Positions 1 to 12,449 of a DNA stretch of 64,000 nt are shown here, in pieces. Below the pieces are notes generated by a model. It was not told where the DNA came from. It saw only the letters and a list, made by a program, of their open reading frames with translations, and made no database searches. The translations under genes were made by a program, and so were the position numbers. Origin of the DNA: Castor canadensis. Its lineage: Eukaryota > Chordata > Mammalia > Rodentia > Castoridae. The stretch is from the NCBI RefSeq assembly GCF_047511655.1, contig NC_133397.1:47816001-47880000 (forward strand), written 5' to 3'. Positions within the stretch are counted from its first letter, which is position 1. The number at the start of each line of letters is the position of its first letter.

Positions 1-1807
1 CCATTTACTTGCAAATGATAAAATTTCATTCTTCTTTGTGGCTGAGTAAAACTCCACTGTGTATAAATACATTTTCTTGATCCATTTGTCAGTAGTGGGG
101 CATCTTGGCTGTTTCCACAGCTTAGCTATTGTGGATAGAGCTGCAATGAACATGGATGTGCAGGTGCCTTTTTAATAACCTGAGTCACTTTCCTTCAGGT
201 ATATCCCTAGGAGTGTTATTGCTGGATCATATGGCAGATCTATGTTTAGTTTTTAAAGAAGCCTCCATTTTGTTTTCCAAAGTGGTTGTACTAGCTTATA
301 TTCCCACCAGCAGTGTATGAGGGTTCCTTTTTCCCCACGTCCTTGCCAACATTTGTTAGTGGTGGTGTCTTGATGCTAGCTATTCTAACAGGAGTGAGGT
401 GGAATCTTAGTGCGGTTTTGATTTGCATTTCTATTATGGCCAGAGATGGAGAGCATTATTTCATGTGTGTTTTTTGGCCATTTGGACTTCTTCATTTGAA
501 AAAGTTCTGTTTAGTTCAGTTGCCCATTTCTTTATTGATTCATTAATTTTTGGGGAGTTTAGTTTTTTGAGCTCTCTGTATGTTCTGGTTATCAGTCCTT
601 TGATGCATAGCTAGTAAATATTTTCTCCCATTCTGTGGGTGGTCTCTTCAGTTTAGAGACCATTTCTTTTGTTGTGCAGAAGCTTTCTAATTTCATGTAG
701 TCCCATTTGTCCATCTTTTTTCTTAGTTCCTGGGCTGTTGGAGTTCTACTGAGGAAGTCCTTGTCTATACCTATTGCTTCCAGGGTATTCCTTATTCTTT
801 CATGTACTAACTGCAAGGTTTTGGGTCTGATATTAAGGTCCTAATCCACTTTGAGTTGATACTAGTACAGGATGACAGGCATGGATCTATTTTCAGTTTT
901 CCGCAGGCACATAACCACTTTTCCCAACAACATTTGTTGAAGAGGCTGTCTTTTCTCCATCAGCTTTTTGTTTTGTTGATTCTTTGTATGTTTTTTTTTG
1001 TCTCTATTTCATTAATTTTGGCCCTCATTTTTATTATTTCTTTCCTTCTGCTTGTTTTTGGTTTTGCTAGGAGTTTGAGATATAGCATTAGGTTGTTTAT
1101 TTAAGATCTTTGTCCTTTTAATATATGCACTCACGGCTATAAACTTTCCTATTAGGACTGCCTTTGCTGTGTCCCATAGGTTCTGGTAGGTGGTGTTTTC
1201 ATTTTCATTAGCTCCCAGGAACCTTTTGATTGCCTCTCTTATTGCTTCTATGACACACTGATTGTTGAGCAATGTGTTACTCAGCCTCCAGTTATTTGCT
1301 ATTTTCTGCTATTGTTTTTGTCATTGAGTTCTAGTTTTAATGCACTGTGATCAGACAGAATGCAGGGGGTATTTCTGTTTTCTTATATTTGCTAAGTCTT
1401 GCTTTGTGAGCTAATATTGATCTCTTTTGGAGAAAGTTAAATGGGCTGCTGAGAAGAATGTATATTGTGCTGTTGTTGGATGAAATATTCTGTAGACATC
1501 AGTTAGGTCCATTTGATTTATGGTGTCATTTAGTTCTAGGATTTCTTTGTTGATTTTTTGTTTGAATGACCTATCTATTGGTGATAGAGGGGTATTAAAA
1601 GTCTCCCACTACCACTGTGTTGGAGTCTATATGTGCTTTTAAGTCCTTTAGTGTATGTTTGATGGAATTGGGTGCATATAGGTTGATAATTGTTACTTCC
1701 TTTTGATGTACTGCCCATTTATTAATGTGAAGTGTCCTTCTCTAACTTGTTTGACCAATGTAGGTTTGAAGTCTACTTTGTCTGATATAAGTATTGCTAC
1801 TCCTGCC

Positions 1808-2168
1808 TGAGAAGAACTGCCCCTTGTCACCATTACGCAGGCTAAGCCGCAGCTGGTTTCACCCCTTGCAAAACAAAGCCCACTGTTCCTTATCTCCTGC
1901 CACCTTCCTTTGCCCACCCCTAGACCTTGCTTCAGCAGCTGGTCTCATCCCTTGCAGAACAAAGCCCTACTGTCCCTTATCTCCTGCCACCTCTCTTTGC
2001 CCATCCCTAGCCCTTGCTTTCTCCCAAATGCTACTTAAGGCCAGACCTGCCGAGAAAAGCTGCTGCGCCATTTTTAATTCTCGGCTAGCCAGCCTGCTTA
2101 GTAAACTTTGGACATGAGAAATCTCTCATGAGCCTCCTTTGTGTGCGGTGTGTGGCATTTTCCTAACA
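1808..2168 (+). mobile_element. Solo LTR (361 bp) with 5-bp target duplication
   Basis: The block starts TGAGAAG and ends CTAACA, so it has retroviral TG...CA ends. It is flanked by a direct CTGCC at 1803-1807 and 2169-2173. Removing it restores a continuous L1 ORF2 endonuclease sequence. No internal retroviral sequence is present, so it is a solo LTR left by LTR-LTR recombination. An 86-bp unit is tandemly repeated (1851-1936 and 1937-2022), placed like a U3 enhancer duplication. The plus orientation is inferred from a TATA-like CTTAAGG near 2033 followed by a GT-rich end. Family is not assigned; a 5-bp duplication fits ERV1 or ERVL-type elements. Confidence 0.8.
1851..2022. repeat. 86-bp tandem duplication inside the solo LTR
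   Basis: Two imperfect copies start with AGCTGGTTTC at 1851 and AGCTGGTCTC at 1937. Both continue through a shared pyrimidine-rich stretch that includes CTTATCTCCTGCCACC. Copies differ at several positions, so the duplication is not very recent. Confidence 0.8.
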
Positions 2169-3398
2169 CTGCCTGTTTTCAGGGGCCATTGGCTTGGTAA
2201 ATCTTCTTCCAGCCTTTCATCCTATGGCAATAAGATGGGTCTCTTGTAAACAACAGATTGTCAGACCTTCCTTTTTAATCCAGTTTGCCAAAAGTTGTCT
2301 TTTGATGGGGGAGTTGAGTCCATTGACATTCAGTGTTAATATTGGTAGGTATGTGGTGATTCCTGCCATTTAGTTGTTTTTGTTGTTTAAGGATTTGATT
2401 GCATGCAGTCAAATCAGTGCTACTCTCTGATTATTTGTCTTTTCTTCTCCTGTGGTTTGATATTTCCTGTCTTCTTGTGGTTTTGCGTTCATCTTCTGTA
2501 TCCATAATTCCTTATAGAATCTTCTGTAGTTGTGGCTTGTTGGTCATATATTGTTTTAGTTTTTGTTTATCATGGAAGATTTTTATTGCTCCATCAATTT
2601 TGAATAATAGTTTTGCTGGGCAGAATATCCTAGGGTTGAAGTTATTTTTATTCAGTGCCCAAAATACCTCACTCCATGCCCTTCTTGCTTTTAAGGCTTC
2701 TGTTGAGAAATTTGCTGTTATTTTGATGGGTTTACCTTTGTATGTTATTTGTTTTTTTCTCTCTTACAGCCTTCCAATAGTCTTTCTCTGTTCTCTGTGC
2801 TTGTTGTTTTAATGATAATATGCTGTGGGGAGGTTCTATTTTGGTCAAGTCTGTTTGGTGACCTGGAGGATTCCTGTACCCAAACGGGAAAAACTTTCTT
2901 GAGATTTGGGAAATTTTCTGTTATTGTTTTATTGAATATATTACGTACCCCTTTGGCTTGTACCCCTTCTCCTTCTTCAATGCCTATATTCTCAGCTTTG
3001 GTCTTTTTATGGAGTTGCTGAATTCTTGCATATTCCTTTCTCAGCTCTTGAGTTGTTTGACTAAGATTTCTTCAGTTTTTTCTTTAATTTCTATTTTATC
3101 TTCAAGCTCTGAGATTCTGTCTTCCACTAGTTCTAGTCTATTGGAGTGGCCTTCCACTGTGTTTTTTGTTTGACTAAAGAGACTTTTTATTTCCAGGATT
3201 TCTGTTTGATTCTTTTTTCTGAGGTTTTTCCATCTTTGTTCATCCCCTCTTTTATATTTTGTGTTGTCTTCTTTAATTCATATATCTTTTTTTTAGTGTC
3301 CTTTGTTTCACTTTGGTGTTTGTTGAAATCCTCTCTAAGTTTATTTATTTGTTTCTGTGTCTTCTCATGTTCTTTATTTTTGGTGTCTACTCCCAGGT

Positions 3399-3860
3399 AT
3401 CAACGTGAGAGAAATAAAAACATATTCACACAAAAATCTGCATACAAATACTCATAGCAGCAATATTTCCAATAACCAAAAAGTAGAAAAAGACCAAAAA
3501 TTACCACCAGCTGGTGAATGTGTAAACAAAATGTAGTCTATCCATATGGTGGAATATTATTTGGTCACAAAAAGAATGCTACAGCATGAATGAACCTTTG
3601 AAACCTTATGCTAAATGAAAGCAGCCAGTCTCAAAAGGCCACATACTACATTATACCATACATGAAAGGTCCAGAATAGGCAAATTATTTATAGACATCA
3701 AGTACATTGGTAGTTGCCTAGGGTTTGGAGAAGGTGCAGGGAGCAGGGAATGATGAGCTAATGCATACAAAGTTTATTTTTGGAGTGATAAAAATGTTCT
3801 AAAATTAGATTATGGTGATGTACAAAACTCTGTAATTAAAATAAAATAATGTATGTAGTT
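3399..3860 (+). mobile_element. Old L1 (L1M-type) 3' end
   Basis: The sequence matches the familiar ancient mammalian L1 3' region in order: the end of ORF2 describing a short open stretch, then a 3' UTR with TTGCCTAGGG and GGAGTGATAAAAATGTTC blocks, ending in an A-rich tail with AATAAAATAA near 3843. It is diverged, with no open frame of note. Confidence 0.7.
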
Positions 3861-4340
3861 TTCCTTGGAGAGGCAACATATTACATTAATTAGGTTAAAA
3901 GAAAAAACCCACATAATCAACTCAAAAAGTACAGGAAAAGTAATTCACAAATCTAATATCCATTTATGATCAAAATTGTCACCAACCATAAAGGACATAC
4001 ATGAAAAAACACAGCTAATACACTTAATAATGAGTAACTAAGGTTATGATCTTATCCCTAAGATAAAAAACAAGGCAGAGCTATCTACTTTCACCATATC
4101 TGTCCAAGAATGTAATGAAGAATCTAGCCAGCACCAAGACAAGAAAAAGAAATAGGTACCCAGATTGGAAAGAAGTAGAACTGTCTTTACCAGCAGGTTG
4201 TATCATCATCTATATAGAACATTCTAAAAAAGCCACAATAAAAGTACTACAACTGCTAATAAATGATCTTAGCAAGTCACAGGATACTAGAGTATACAAA
4301 AGTCAATTGTATTTCTTTTTTTTAATAAAGATGGCATAAA
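3861..4340 (+). mobile_element. Old L1 ORF2 fragment (reverse transcriptase region)
   Basis: Diverged L1 ORF2 sequence. The part at 4180-4320 corresponds to the region just after the RT active site, with recognisable blocks such as AAAAGTACTACAACTGCTAAT and GTCAATTGTATTTC. A 74-codon open stretch at 4115-4339 is a decayed piece of this and not a host gene. Confidence 0.6.
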
Positions 4341-4344
4341 TTGT

Positions 4345-4568
4345 CTATAGCATGATTTTTTTTGTGACACTGGGTTTGAACTCAGGGTTTTGTGCTTGCA
4401 AAGCAAGCACTCTACTGTTTGAGCCACATCTCCAGTCCATTTTGCTAAGGTTATTTTGGAGATGTGATCTCATGAACTACTTGCCCAGGCTGGCCTCAAA
4501 TCATGATCCTCCAGATCTCAGTCTCCCAAGTAACTAGAATTACAGGCATGAGCCACTGTTGCCTAGTT
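4345..4568 (-). mobile_element. Composite SINE (B1-like + ID-like), minus strand
   Basis: Read on the minus strand, a 7SL-type GCCTGTAAT-CCTAG-like left part (plus-strand 4500-4568) is followed by an ID-like part with TTCAAACCC and a T-rich (minus-strand A) end at about 4352. This is the commonest SINE layout in the window. Confidence 0.8.
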
Positions 4569-5050
4569 TACAGCATGATGGTTGACACATACACAGTGAA
4601 CTAATTACTACAGTCAAGTTCAATAACATATCCATTCCTCTCACATAGTTACTATGTATGTGTTCACAAGAAGATCTACTCTCTTAACAATTTCAATTAC
4701 ACAACACCAATTACACAATACCTCATTATTAACTATAGTCATCATGCTGCACATTAGATCTCTAGAACTTACTCATCTTATATAAAAGAAATTTTGTATC
4801 GTTTGTCTAATGTCTCCCCATTTTTCTCACTTTCTATGCCCCTAGTAACCACCATTCCACATTCTGCTTCTAGGAATTTGACTTTTTAATATCCCACATA
4901 TAAGTGAGATCAAGCAGTCTTTCTCCTTCTGTGTTTAGCTTTCGCTTAGCATAATTTCCTCCATGTTTGTCCAAGCTGTTGCAAATGACAGGGTCTCCAT
5001 TTTTAAGGCTGAATAATATTTCATTGCACATGTACATATTCTTTGACTTC

Positions 5051-5794
5051 TGATGAGATTATATCCTAACATAAATTATTCCCAAACAACTCAGTCCCAG
5101 TGTATGTATGAGAACCAGTCCCAAGGTGCTGTGAGAAAAAAAAAAAGAGGCAGATACATCCAAGATAGCAAGAGTGCAATTTATTGTGGAATTGACAGAA
5201 GCATGGTCCTGGGATGCATCAAGACCAAGTGAACCCCACAATTTGGGTCATCCCATAGAGGGATGCACACACTGATTAAGACAAAAATGACTTCATCTAA
5301 GCTGCAATATACCTGGCTTACCTTAAGCCAGTATCAAAGGGTCAAGCACATTCCTGACACAAGGGTCAGGTTATAAAGTTCCAGATACCATTCTAATGTT
5401 TCTGTCTATTTATAATATGCTGGGAAACTATGTGGGAAAAACCAACTTTGGTAACTTGGGTCAATGATAATGCTTACAGCTAAAGATAGCCATGATAGCC
5501 CAGACTTGTCAAGCTGAATCCACACATGAGCTGAAAACATCTCAAATCAAAAATGCATTTCATACATCTAAGCTCCCAATTGTGTGGCAGACTGGGAGTG
5601 GTAGCTCACTGCTACTGCCAGCACTATAAATACGTGTCACACATTGCTAGTCAAGGAAAAGATCAAAATTCAAAATTTGAAGTGTGGTTCTTAGTGAAGT
5701 GTATCACTTTTACACCACTGTAGAAATAAGAAATCATAGTCAAACCACTGAAACCTGGGGATGGGTATTCCATACTTTACCTATTCAACTACTG
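5051..5794. other. Unassigned insert of about 740 bp between old L1 pieces
   Basis: This block interrupts the minus-strand old L1 and does not look like L1 or SINE. It contains an A-run at 5137, a TTTATT (AATAAA on the minus strand) near 5181 and no useful open frame. It could be an old LTR element on the minus strand, but I could not find clear ends. Confidence 0.3.
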
Positions 5795-6102
5795 TTAGAA
5801 ATTCAGGTGAATTTTGTACCTTGGCTGTTGTAATAATGCTGCAATGAACACAGGAGTATAGATATTGCTACACGGGAGTACAGATATTCATTTTCTTTAT
5901 CCACTGTTGCTAAGTAATATTTGGTAGTTTTTAAAGTTTTTTTTATTAACTTCCATGTTGTTTTCCATAATGGCTATATCAATTTATATCCCAACCAAGA
6001 GTGCAAAAGGGTTCTCTTTCCACTATACTTTTGAAAAGACTTATTATTTCTTGTCTTTTTTATGATAGTCATCCTAAGAGGTATAAAGTGGGGTTTTTTT
6101 TT

Positions 6103-6293
6103 TTCTTCAGTACTGGAGTTTGAACTCAGGGCCTACACCTTGAGCCACTCCACCAGCTCTTTATTGTGATGGGATTTTTCAAGATAGGGTCTTGCAAACT
6201 ATTTTGCCTGGGCTGGCTTTGAACCACAACCCTCCTGATCTCTGCCTCCTGAGTAGCTAGGATTACAGATGTGATCCATCAGTGCCTGGACTC
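6103..6293 (-). mobile_element. Composite SINE, minus strand
   Basis: Same B1-like plus ID-like layout as elsewhere, inverted: GTTTGAACTCAGGGCC near 6119 (ID-like part) and CTGAGTAGCTAGGATTACAG near 6249 (B1-like part). It sits inside the old minus-strand L1. Confidence 0.8.
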
Positions 6294-6485
6294 ACTGTGG
6301 TTTTGATTTGTATTTCTCTGATGATTAGTGATGCTAAGTACATTTTCATATACCTACTGGCCATTTGTATAGCATTAGAAAAATGTCTGTTCAGAACTTC
6401 TGCCTGAATGAGGGAATGGTTTTTTTCTTTTCTTACTACTGAGTTGTGTGAATTCCTTACATATTTTGACTATTAATCCCTATTA

Positions 6486-7565
6486 CGGTTTGAATATGAA
6501 CTGTCCCCTAGAGTCTCATGTTTGAATATTTGGTCCCCAACTGGTGGTACTATCTTGTGAGGTTCTGGGAACTTTAGGAAGTGGGGCCTACTTGGAGAAA
6601 GTAGGTCACTGTGGTGGATGCCTTTGAAGGCATAGCTGTTACCAAAATACCTGAGAGAACATCATGAACGGCAGAAGGCTTTATTTTGGCTCATAGTTTC
6701 AGAGATTTCAGTCCCATAGTCCTTGGCTCCATTGTTTCTTGGCCCATGGTGAGACAGACATGGTGGCAGTAGCATGTAGAAGGGGAGGCCATGCACCTCA
6801 GGGTGGACAGGAAGCAGAGAGTGAGGAGGAAACTGACAACTAGGTATAAGCTTTAAATGCATGCTCCCCAGTGACTAACTTCTTCCACCAAGGCCCCACC
6901 TCCTAAAGTTTCTAGAAAAACCCCTCCTCCCAAATAACACTATCAGCTGAGGACCATGCATTCAATTCATAAGTCTCTGGAGAACAGTTCATATTCAAAC
7001 CATAACAATACACCCATGGTCCCCAAAGGCTCCTGGCCATCTCATAATGTGAAATGTATTTAGCCTATCTCTAAATGTCCTCAAAGTCTCAACAGTTCCA
7101 ACGCTGTTCAAAAGTACAAATTCAAGGTCTCTGAGACTCAAGATACCTCTTAGCTATGAGCCCCTACAAAAATAAAAAACAAGTTACATACTTCTAACAA
7201 ACAATGGCACAGAATAAACATCTCCAATCCAAAAGGGACGAATAGGTGAATAGCAAGCAAGGATCAGACTAAAACAAGACCAAAACCTGGTAGGGCAAGC
7301 ACTAAATCCTGTAGCTCCATGTCTGGCACCCAAGGAATGTAGTCTGATGAAAGCCCCATCCCTCTGGCCATGTTCTTTGCAGCCCAACCTCTCTCTTGGG
7401 GTGGCTCCACTTTGCTTCCTGACTGCCATTTTGTAAGCTTCTCCACCATGTCTTCCCCATGATGGACTGAACTCTCTGAAACTGTGAGCCAAAATAAATT
7501 TTTCCCTCCCTTAAGTTGTTTTGCTCAAAGATTTGGTCACAGCAATGAGAAAAGTAATCAATATA
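6486..7565 (+). mobile_element. LTR-like interspersed repeat interrupted by a second repeat
   Basis: The outer parts (about 6486-6612 and 7412-7565) read like one old mammalian LTR of the MaLR type. It opens with GGTTTGAATATGAACTGTCC and GTGGGGCCTACTTGG, and closes with GTGAGCCAAAATAAATTTTTCC near 7483, which contains an AATAAA. The middle (about 6613-7411) looks like a separate insert with GTTACCAAAATACCTGAGAG near 6638. Family names are uncertain. Open stretches on either strand are short and unsupported. Confidence 0.5.
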
Positions 7566-8015
7566 ATTCCTTATTAGACATGGGGTTTTTGAACATTTTT
7601 CCTTATGTGGGTTGCATTTACATCTTGTTGACTGTTTCCTTTGTAGTACAGAAGCTTTTTAGTTTGATGTAATCATATTTTTGCTTTTGTTGCCTCTACT
7701 TGGTGTGATATCCAAGAATATCATTGTCAAGGTCAAAGATAAGGAACTTTTCCCCCATAGGCTTTCTTCAGGAATTTTATAGTTTTAAGTCTTACAATTA
7801 AGTCCCTAAACCATTTTAAATTGACCTTTGTAAATAAGGGTCCAGTTTCAATCTTTTGCATGTGGATATCCTGTTTCCTCAGCAATATTTATTGTAGACT
7901 GGCCTTTCCCCCATTGTGTTTTCTGGTGGCCTTATTGAAAAATGCTTTAATTACATGTGGTTGGGCTTATTTCTAGGCTCTCTATTATGTTCCACTGGTC
8001 CGTGTGTCTGGTTTT

Positions 8016-8222
8016 TGTTTTGTGTGGTATACTGAGGATTGAACCCAAGGCCTCCCACCTGCTAAGCAAGCATTCTACCACTGAGCTACAATCCCGAGCC
8101 CCTTTTTATTTTATTTTGAGACATGGTCTCACTCAGTTGCCCAAGATGGCCTTAAACTTGTAATCCTCTGCCTTTGTCTCCTGAATAGCTAACATTATAG
8201 ATATGTACCACCATGACAAGTA
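8016..8222 (-). mobile_element. SINE, minus strand (ID-like and B1-like parts)
   Basis: GGATTGAACCCAAGGCC near 8036 through CTGAGCTACAATCCCGAGCC is an inverted ID/tRNA-Ala-like unit. A diverged inverted B1-like unit follows (GAGACATGGTCTCACTCAG near 8118). Confidence 0.75.
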
Positions 8223-8540
8223 TCTATTTTTATGTCAGTGACATACTGTTTTTATTACTATAGCAATGTAATGTAATTTGAAATCAGGAAATGTGATGCC
8301 TTCAACTTCTTCTTTCTCAAGACTGCTTTGGGTATTTGAGATCTTTTATGCTACCATACAAATTTTAGGGTTGTTTTTTCAATTTCTGAGAAAATGCTAT
8401 TGGAATTTTGGTAGAGATTTTATTGAATCTATATTTTGCTCTTAGTAGTATAGATATTTTAACAATATTGATTCTTCCAGTCCATGAGTATAGGATATCT
8501 TTCCATTTATTTGTGTCTCCCTCAATTTTTTTTTGTCAAC

Positions 8541-8575
8541 TGCTCTGTCCACTGACAGATGAATGGATAACTTGT

Positions 8576-8622
<47 letters not shown>

Positions 8623-9130
8623 CAGAATATTATTCAGCCTTTAAAAAAAAAGCCATTTGCAGCAACATGGATAACATGGAAGACACTACGCTAACTAAAG
8701 TAAGCCAGAAACAGAAAGAGAAATACTTCAGGATTTCACTTACATGTGAATCTAAACAAATATTGAATACATACAAATAGAGAATAGAATGGTTATTATC
8801 AGAGGATGGGAAGGGAAGGAAATGGGGAGAAGTAGGTCAAAGGGTAAAAATTTGCTATTATGTAGGGTGACTAAGTTTAAAGATCTAATGTATAGCAGGA
8901 GGACTACAGTTAATAATACTGTATATGGAAAGTTTACTAATAGAGTAGATTTTAGATGCTCCTACCACATTGGGGAAAAAAAAACAGGTAATTATGGAGA
9001 TGATGGGATAGGATAATTTGTTTGACTACATTAATCATTTCACTGTGTATAGACAGATAGATATTAAGTATATCTCAAACATCAGATTTTATTCCTTAAA
9101 TATAACCAATAAAATAGATAAGTAAACATG
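8541..9130 (+). mobile_element. Old L1 3' end, plus strand
   Basis: Ancient L1 3' UTR-like sequence. The ORF2 tail with ATTATTCAGCC near 8628 is followed by ACATGGATAACATGGA, a GGATGGGAAGGGAAGG purine stretch, ACAGTTAATAATACTGTAT and an A-rich end near 9110. It includes a CA microsatellite at 8577-8620. Confidence 0.65.
8577..8620. repeat. (CA)n microsatellite
   Basis: About 20 near-perfect CA dinucleotides within the old L1 3' end. Confidence 0.95.
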
Positions 9131-9149
9131 TATTAAGAACATAAAAAAT

Positions 9150-9385
9150 TAGCCTGGTGCTGGTGGCTCACATCTATAATCCTAGCTACTCAGGAAAACA
9201 TAGATCAGGAGGATGATGGTTTGACGTCAGCCCCAGGCAAATAGTTCGAGAGACCATATCTTGAAAATACCCAACACAAAACAGGGCTGATGGAGTAGCT
9301 CAAGTGGCAGAGCATGTGCCTATCAAGTGTGAGGCCCTGAGTTCAAACCAGCACCACAACTACCACCACCACCACCACAAAAATC
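9150..9385 (+). mobile_element. Composite SINE, plus strand
   Basis: It begins AGCCTGGTGCTGGTGGCTCA (B1-like, 7SL-type promoter region). At about 9286 it passes into the ID-like unit (GGAGTAGCTCAAGTGGCAG) and ends in an (ACC)n/A-rich tail at about 9355-9380. Confidence 0.85.
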
Positions 9386-10445
9386 ACACAAAGAAAACCA
9401 CGAGATAACATCTCACACCTATTAGGATGGCTATTACCAAAAAACCAAAAGATAACAAAGGTTGGCAAGATGTGGAAAAAAGGAGACTCTTTTACATTGT
9501 TGGTGTAAAAGCCATTATGGAAAACAGTAAGGATATTTCTCAATTATATTTCTATATACTAGCAACAAACAACTTAGGAAATTGAAATAAAAGTTTTAAT
9601 AGCATAAAAAACATCAACTATTTAGAAATAAACCCAACATAAGATGTTAAAAACCCAAACACTGAAAACTATAAAATATTGCTGAAAGAAAAGTTAAAAG
9701 ACCTAAATAAATGGAAAGCTATATCATATTCATGAGTTCACTGGGTCAGAAGATCCAATATAGCTCAATGTCTATTTAATTTGATTAATAGAGTTAACAC
9801 AATCTCAATCCCAGCAGGCTTTTTGAAAAATAGTAACTGAAAAGCTGATTTTTAAAATTCATTCAGAAATGCAAAAATCCTACAATAGCCAAACCAAATT
9901 TGATAAAGAGCAGAGTTTGAAGCCTAATGTTATTCTGATTTCAAGACTTAGTACAGAGCTACAGTGGTTAAACAGGATAGTATTTATATCAAGACATAGA
10001 TCAATGAAATAGAATAGATCCACATACATATGGAGTGTTGATTTTCAACAAAGAGACAAAGACTCCAGTCACACCAAAAAAGAAAAAAAAAAAAAGACAA
10101 AGGCAATTGAGTAGAGAAAGTGTTTCTAATAAATTGTCCTGAAACAACTAGTCATAGGCCAAAAATTTTTTTTAAACTTTGATCTATATATCATACCATG
10201 TATAAAAACTAGCTCAAATGGATCATAGGTCTAAATGTAAACCTAAAACTATAAAAATCTTAGGAAAAGAAAAGAAAACTTTTTGTGGGTTTGGCACAAA
10301 TTTCTTAGGTAGGACACTAAGAAAAATTTTTCCTGTTTTTCCATAAAAGAAAAAAATTCACAAATTGAACTGCAACAAAATAATTTAAAAAAATAATAAA
10401 AACTACCTTTAAAGAGATACTGTTGAGAATGAAAAACAAGAAACA
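9386..10445 (+). mobile_element. Old L1 ORF2 fragment, left half of the L1-A target
   Basis: Diverged plus-strand L1 ORF2 sequence. Its break at 10445 is the insertion point of L1-A, and the same old element resumes at 29957. The 10-bp AGAATGAAAA is present at 10436-10445 and 29947-29956. No open frame. Confidence 0.7.
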
Positions 10446-12449
10446 GAATTGGAACAGGGCAAAATGGCGGATTGTTGACATCCCGAAATCCCTGCCTCAC
10501 CTAACTATCCCAAAGAAAGAAGACACTGGAGACGCCAAACTAATTTCATGAAAAAAATGATTCCGCTCCTCCCCACCCTGCTCCAGGTGTAAGTCCCGCT
10601 TCCTGGCACACAAAGAGGCTCTGAGCTCCGCGATCCTCCCTGCTCCATGATCCATCAACCCACATCCTGAAATGCTGGGGAAATCCACACTCTGAAACAC
10701 CAAGGAAATCCACGCACCTAGGGCACAGGTGCCAAAAGGCACACACCCACTGGTGCTACTCTGCTCAACTCCTGGAAGCCTGTGACCCTGCACAAGCAGG
10801 CACTGGGTCCCCACTGACCAATGAGTACCAAAGGCTTTGTTGCCCCATGGGCACCAGGCAACTTGCTACTCAGCGGACCCCAGGCTCCACACTTGGCACC
10901 AGAAGGCTTGCTTCCCCACTGTGCACACCCTCGCCCACCTGTGGAAGAGTCCCTTTCCCCTGTAAAAGTGTGGGAACCCCAGCTCTTCCACTGAGGGGAG
11001 GAAAGCAGTAATCTGCACAACAAGAACCCTGCCAGGCAGCCAGTATAAGGTTTCTGATGTGCCTCTCTCTGACGAAAGCTGCTGGAACCCCAGGAGAAAA
11101 AGCTGACATGTTCCATGTGGCTGCCTGTGAACAAGGACCTTATCTAGACTGGATCCTTCACAGTTAAACCCTCCAAGGAACTGCTGGCACAGGAGTCTTT
11201 TGTCAGTGAGGATACCTAGCAAAAGCCTGCTTCTGAGCATAGATACAGACTGTAAGTATTGAGGAGTACTAGAGAGGGGAAGCTCCAACAGGTAGTGACA
11301 TGAGACTAACAAACTGACAAGAGACTCAGCTTAGATCTCCAAACACTCCTCCCCAGCATCAGTGGCACTCCAAAGCCAAGTATCCAATTGGACTGCCATC
11401 AAGTGGACTGAAAGACTCAGTCACAAAGTGTGTGTGGGGGAGGCATATAAGTTGCTCTCAAGACCACTGGACAATCTGCAGTCTTGTAATGTAAAATTTG
11501 TGTTTGTTGCTGTCAAGACTGCAATGTAGATTTTATATTTGTCTACTTATATCTTCGTGCTGTGTACTCCAACAGTGGCTACATATTCTTGCCACCAATT
11601 TATCCTCCACCCTTCTAACTCTAGGCCATCACCACAGTCTTCAACCTTAAACCACTTCTTCTTCTTCCCCTTTATATCACCCTCCCCAACTCACACTTTC
11701 TGTCCAACAACAGCCACAACCTCTCCCCTTTTACTGAAATTCCCCTTTTATTGTTCACCCACCCACAATCCTTCTTCACTACTGATAGTATTAGTGGTTA
11801 AACTGAATACCAGATTAGTCTTACAATTTTGTTGTGTCCACATCTGTCTGTCCTTCTGTCCAACTTTTTCTATTGTTTTATTTCCCCCATCTCACTCATT
11901 TCAGCATCTATTGATTCTCTTTATTACATCCCAGTCTTTTTAATCATCCCCTTCTAAAACCCAAGCTACCATCGCTTCTTGCTACATAAACTTCTCACCT
12001 CAGATAATCCACTAGCTCTTTCCCTCTGTCTCCCCCCCATCACAACCCTTACAACCTTCAGCCTTTCAGGACCATGAAGATACATCCTTTCTCCAATAGA
12101 CAACCAAGATTCTGGAACAGTACCAATAACTGATCTTCATGAGGGATTACTGTAACTTTAAGGTTGCAGTTTAACAACTGTAGCAGCTTTAACAGCTAAC
12201 CCTCCCTACCCTAAGTGGAACAAGGAATAGATTCCAGCACCCTGAAAATAAGAAGCAAAAAAGAGTACTATCAAGTCTCTACTCTACCATCTAGAAACAA
12301 GAAAATATCAGAGCAAAACCACTGTCCAGACCTGTACAATCCTTCATAAAACCCCAACCACAGGGGCACAAGGGATTGGAACCTGAACCAAAAACAACCA
12401 CAACTGTATAAATCTCAACACAGCAAGACAACAGCTCTCCCTCAAAATC

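Larger units (their letters stand above)
1..3398 (-). mobile_element. L1 retrotransposon (L1-D), 5'-truncated and internally deleted
   Basis: Read on the minus strand, this is a rodent L1. ORF1-like sequence runs from about 3398 to 2400. ORF2 starts at an ATG at 2369, and its endonuclease part continues to about 1000. Near 960 the sequence jumps from just after the endonuclease/Z region straight to the ORF2 C-terminal part (816-592 is an open piece), so the whole reverse transcriptase core is missing. The 3' end lies left of the window. The 5' end breaks inside ORF1 at about 3398, where an older L1 begins. A solo LTR interrupts it at 1808-2168. Its orientation is opposite to the other large L1s here and the same as CLHC1. 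Confidence 0.88.
4569..8540 (-). mobile_element. Old L1 (L1M-type), minus strand, with several later insertions
   Basis: Collinear pieces of an ancient L1 read on the minus strand: 4569-5050, 5795-6100, 6295-6485, 7570-8015 and 8220-8540. Tell-tale blocks on the plus strand include TGCTGCAATGAACA near 5839, GTGGTTTTGATTTGTATTTC near 6297 and TTCTTCCAGTCCATGAGTAT near 8474. Gaps between pieces are later insertions: an unassigned block at 5051-5794, a SINE at 6103-6290, an LTR-like repeat at 6486-7565 and a SINE at 8016-8219. No open reading frame survives. Confidence 0.65.

Noticed and set aside
8577..8620. Repeat array that might suggest CRISPR
   Set aside because: It is a dinucleotide microsatellite; no spaced direct repeats of CRISPR form exist in the window.
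10497..11312. Minus-strand frames of 105, 138 and 148 codons as host genes
   Set aside because: They lie in the L1-A 5' UTR and have no known domain; mentioned only as support for the antisense-ORF question.
11539..11943. 134-codon plus-strand frame rich in S, T, P and F
   Set aside because: It lies in the pyrimidine-rich L1-A 5' UTR, with low-complexity translation and no related frame kept in L1-C.
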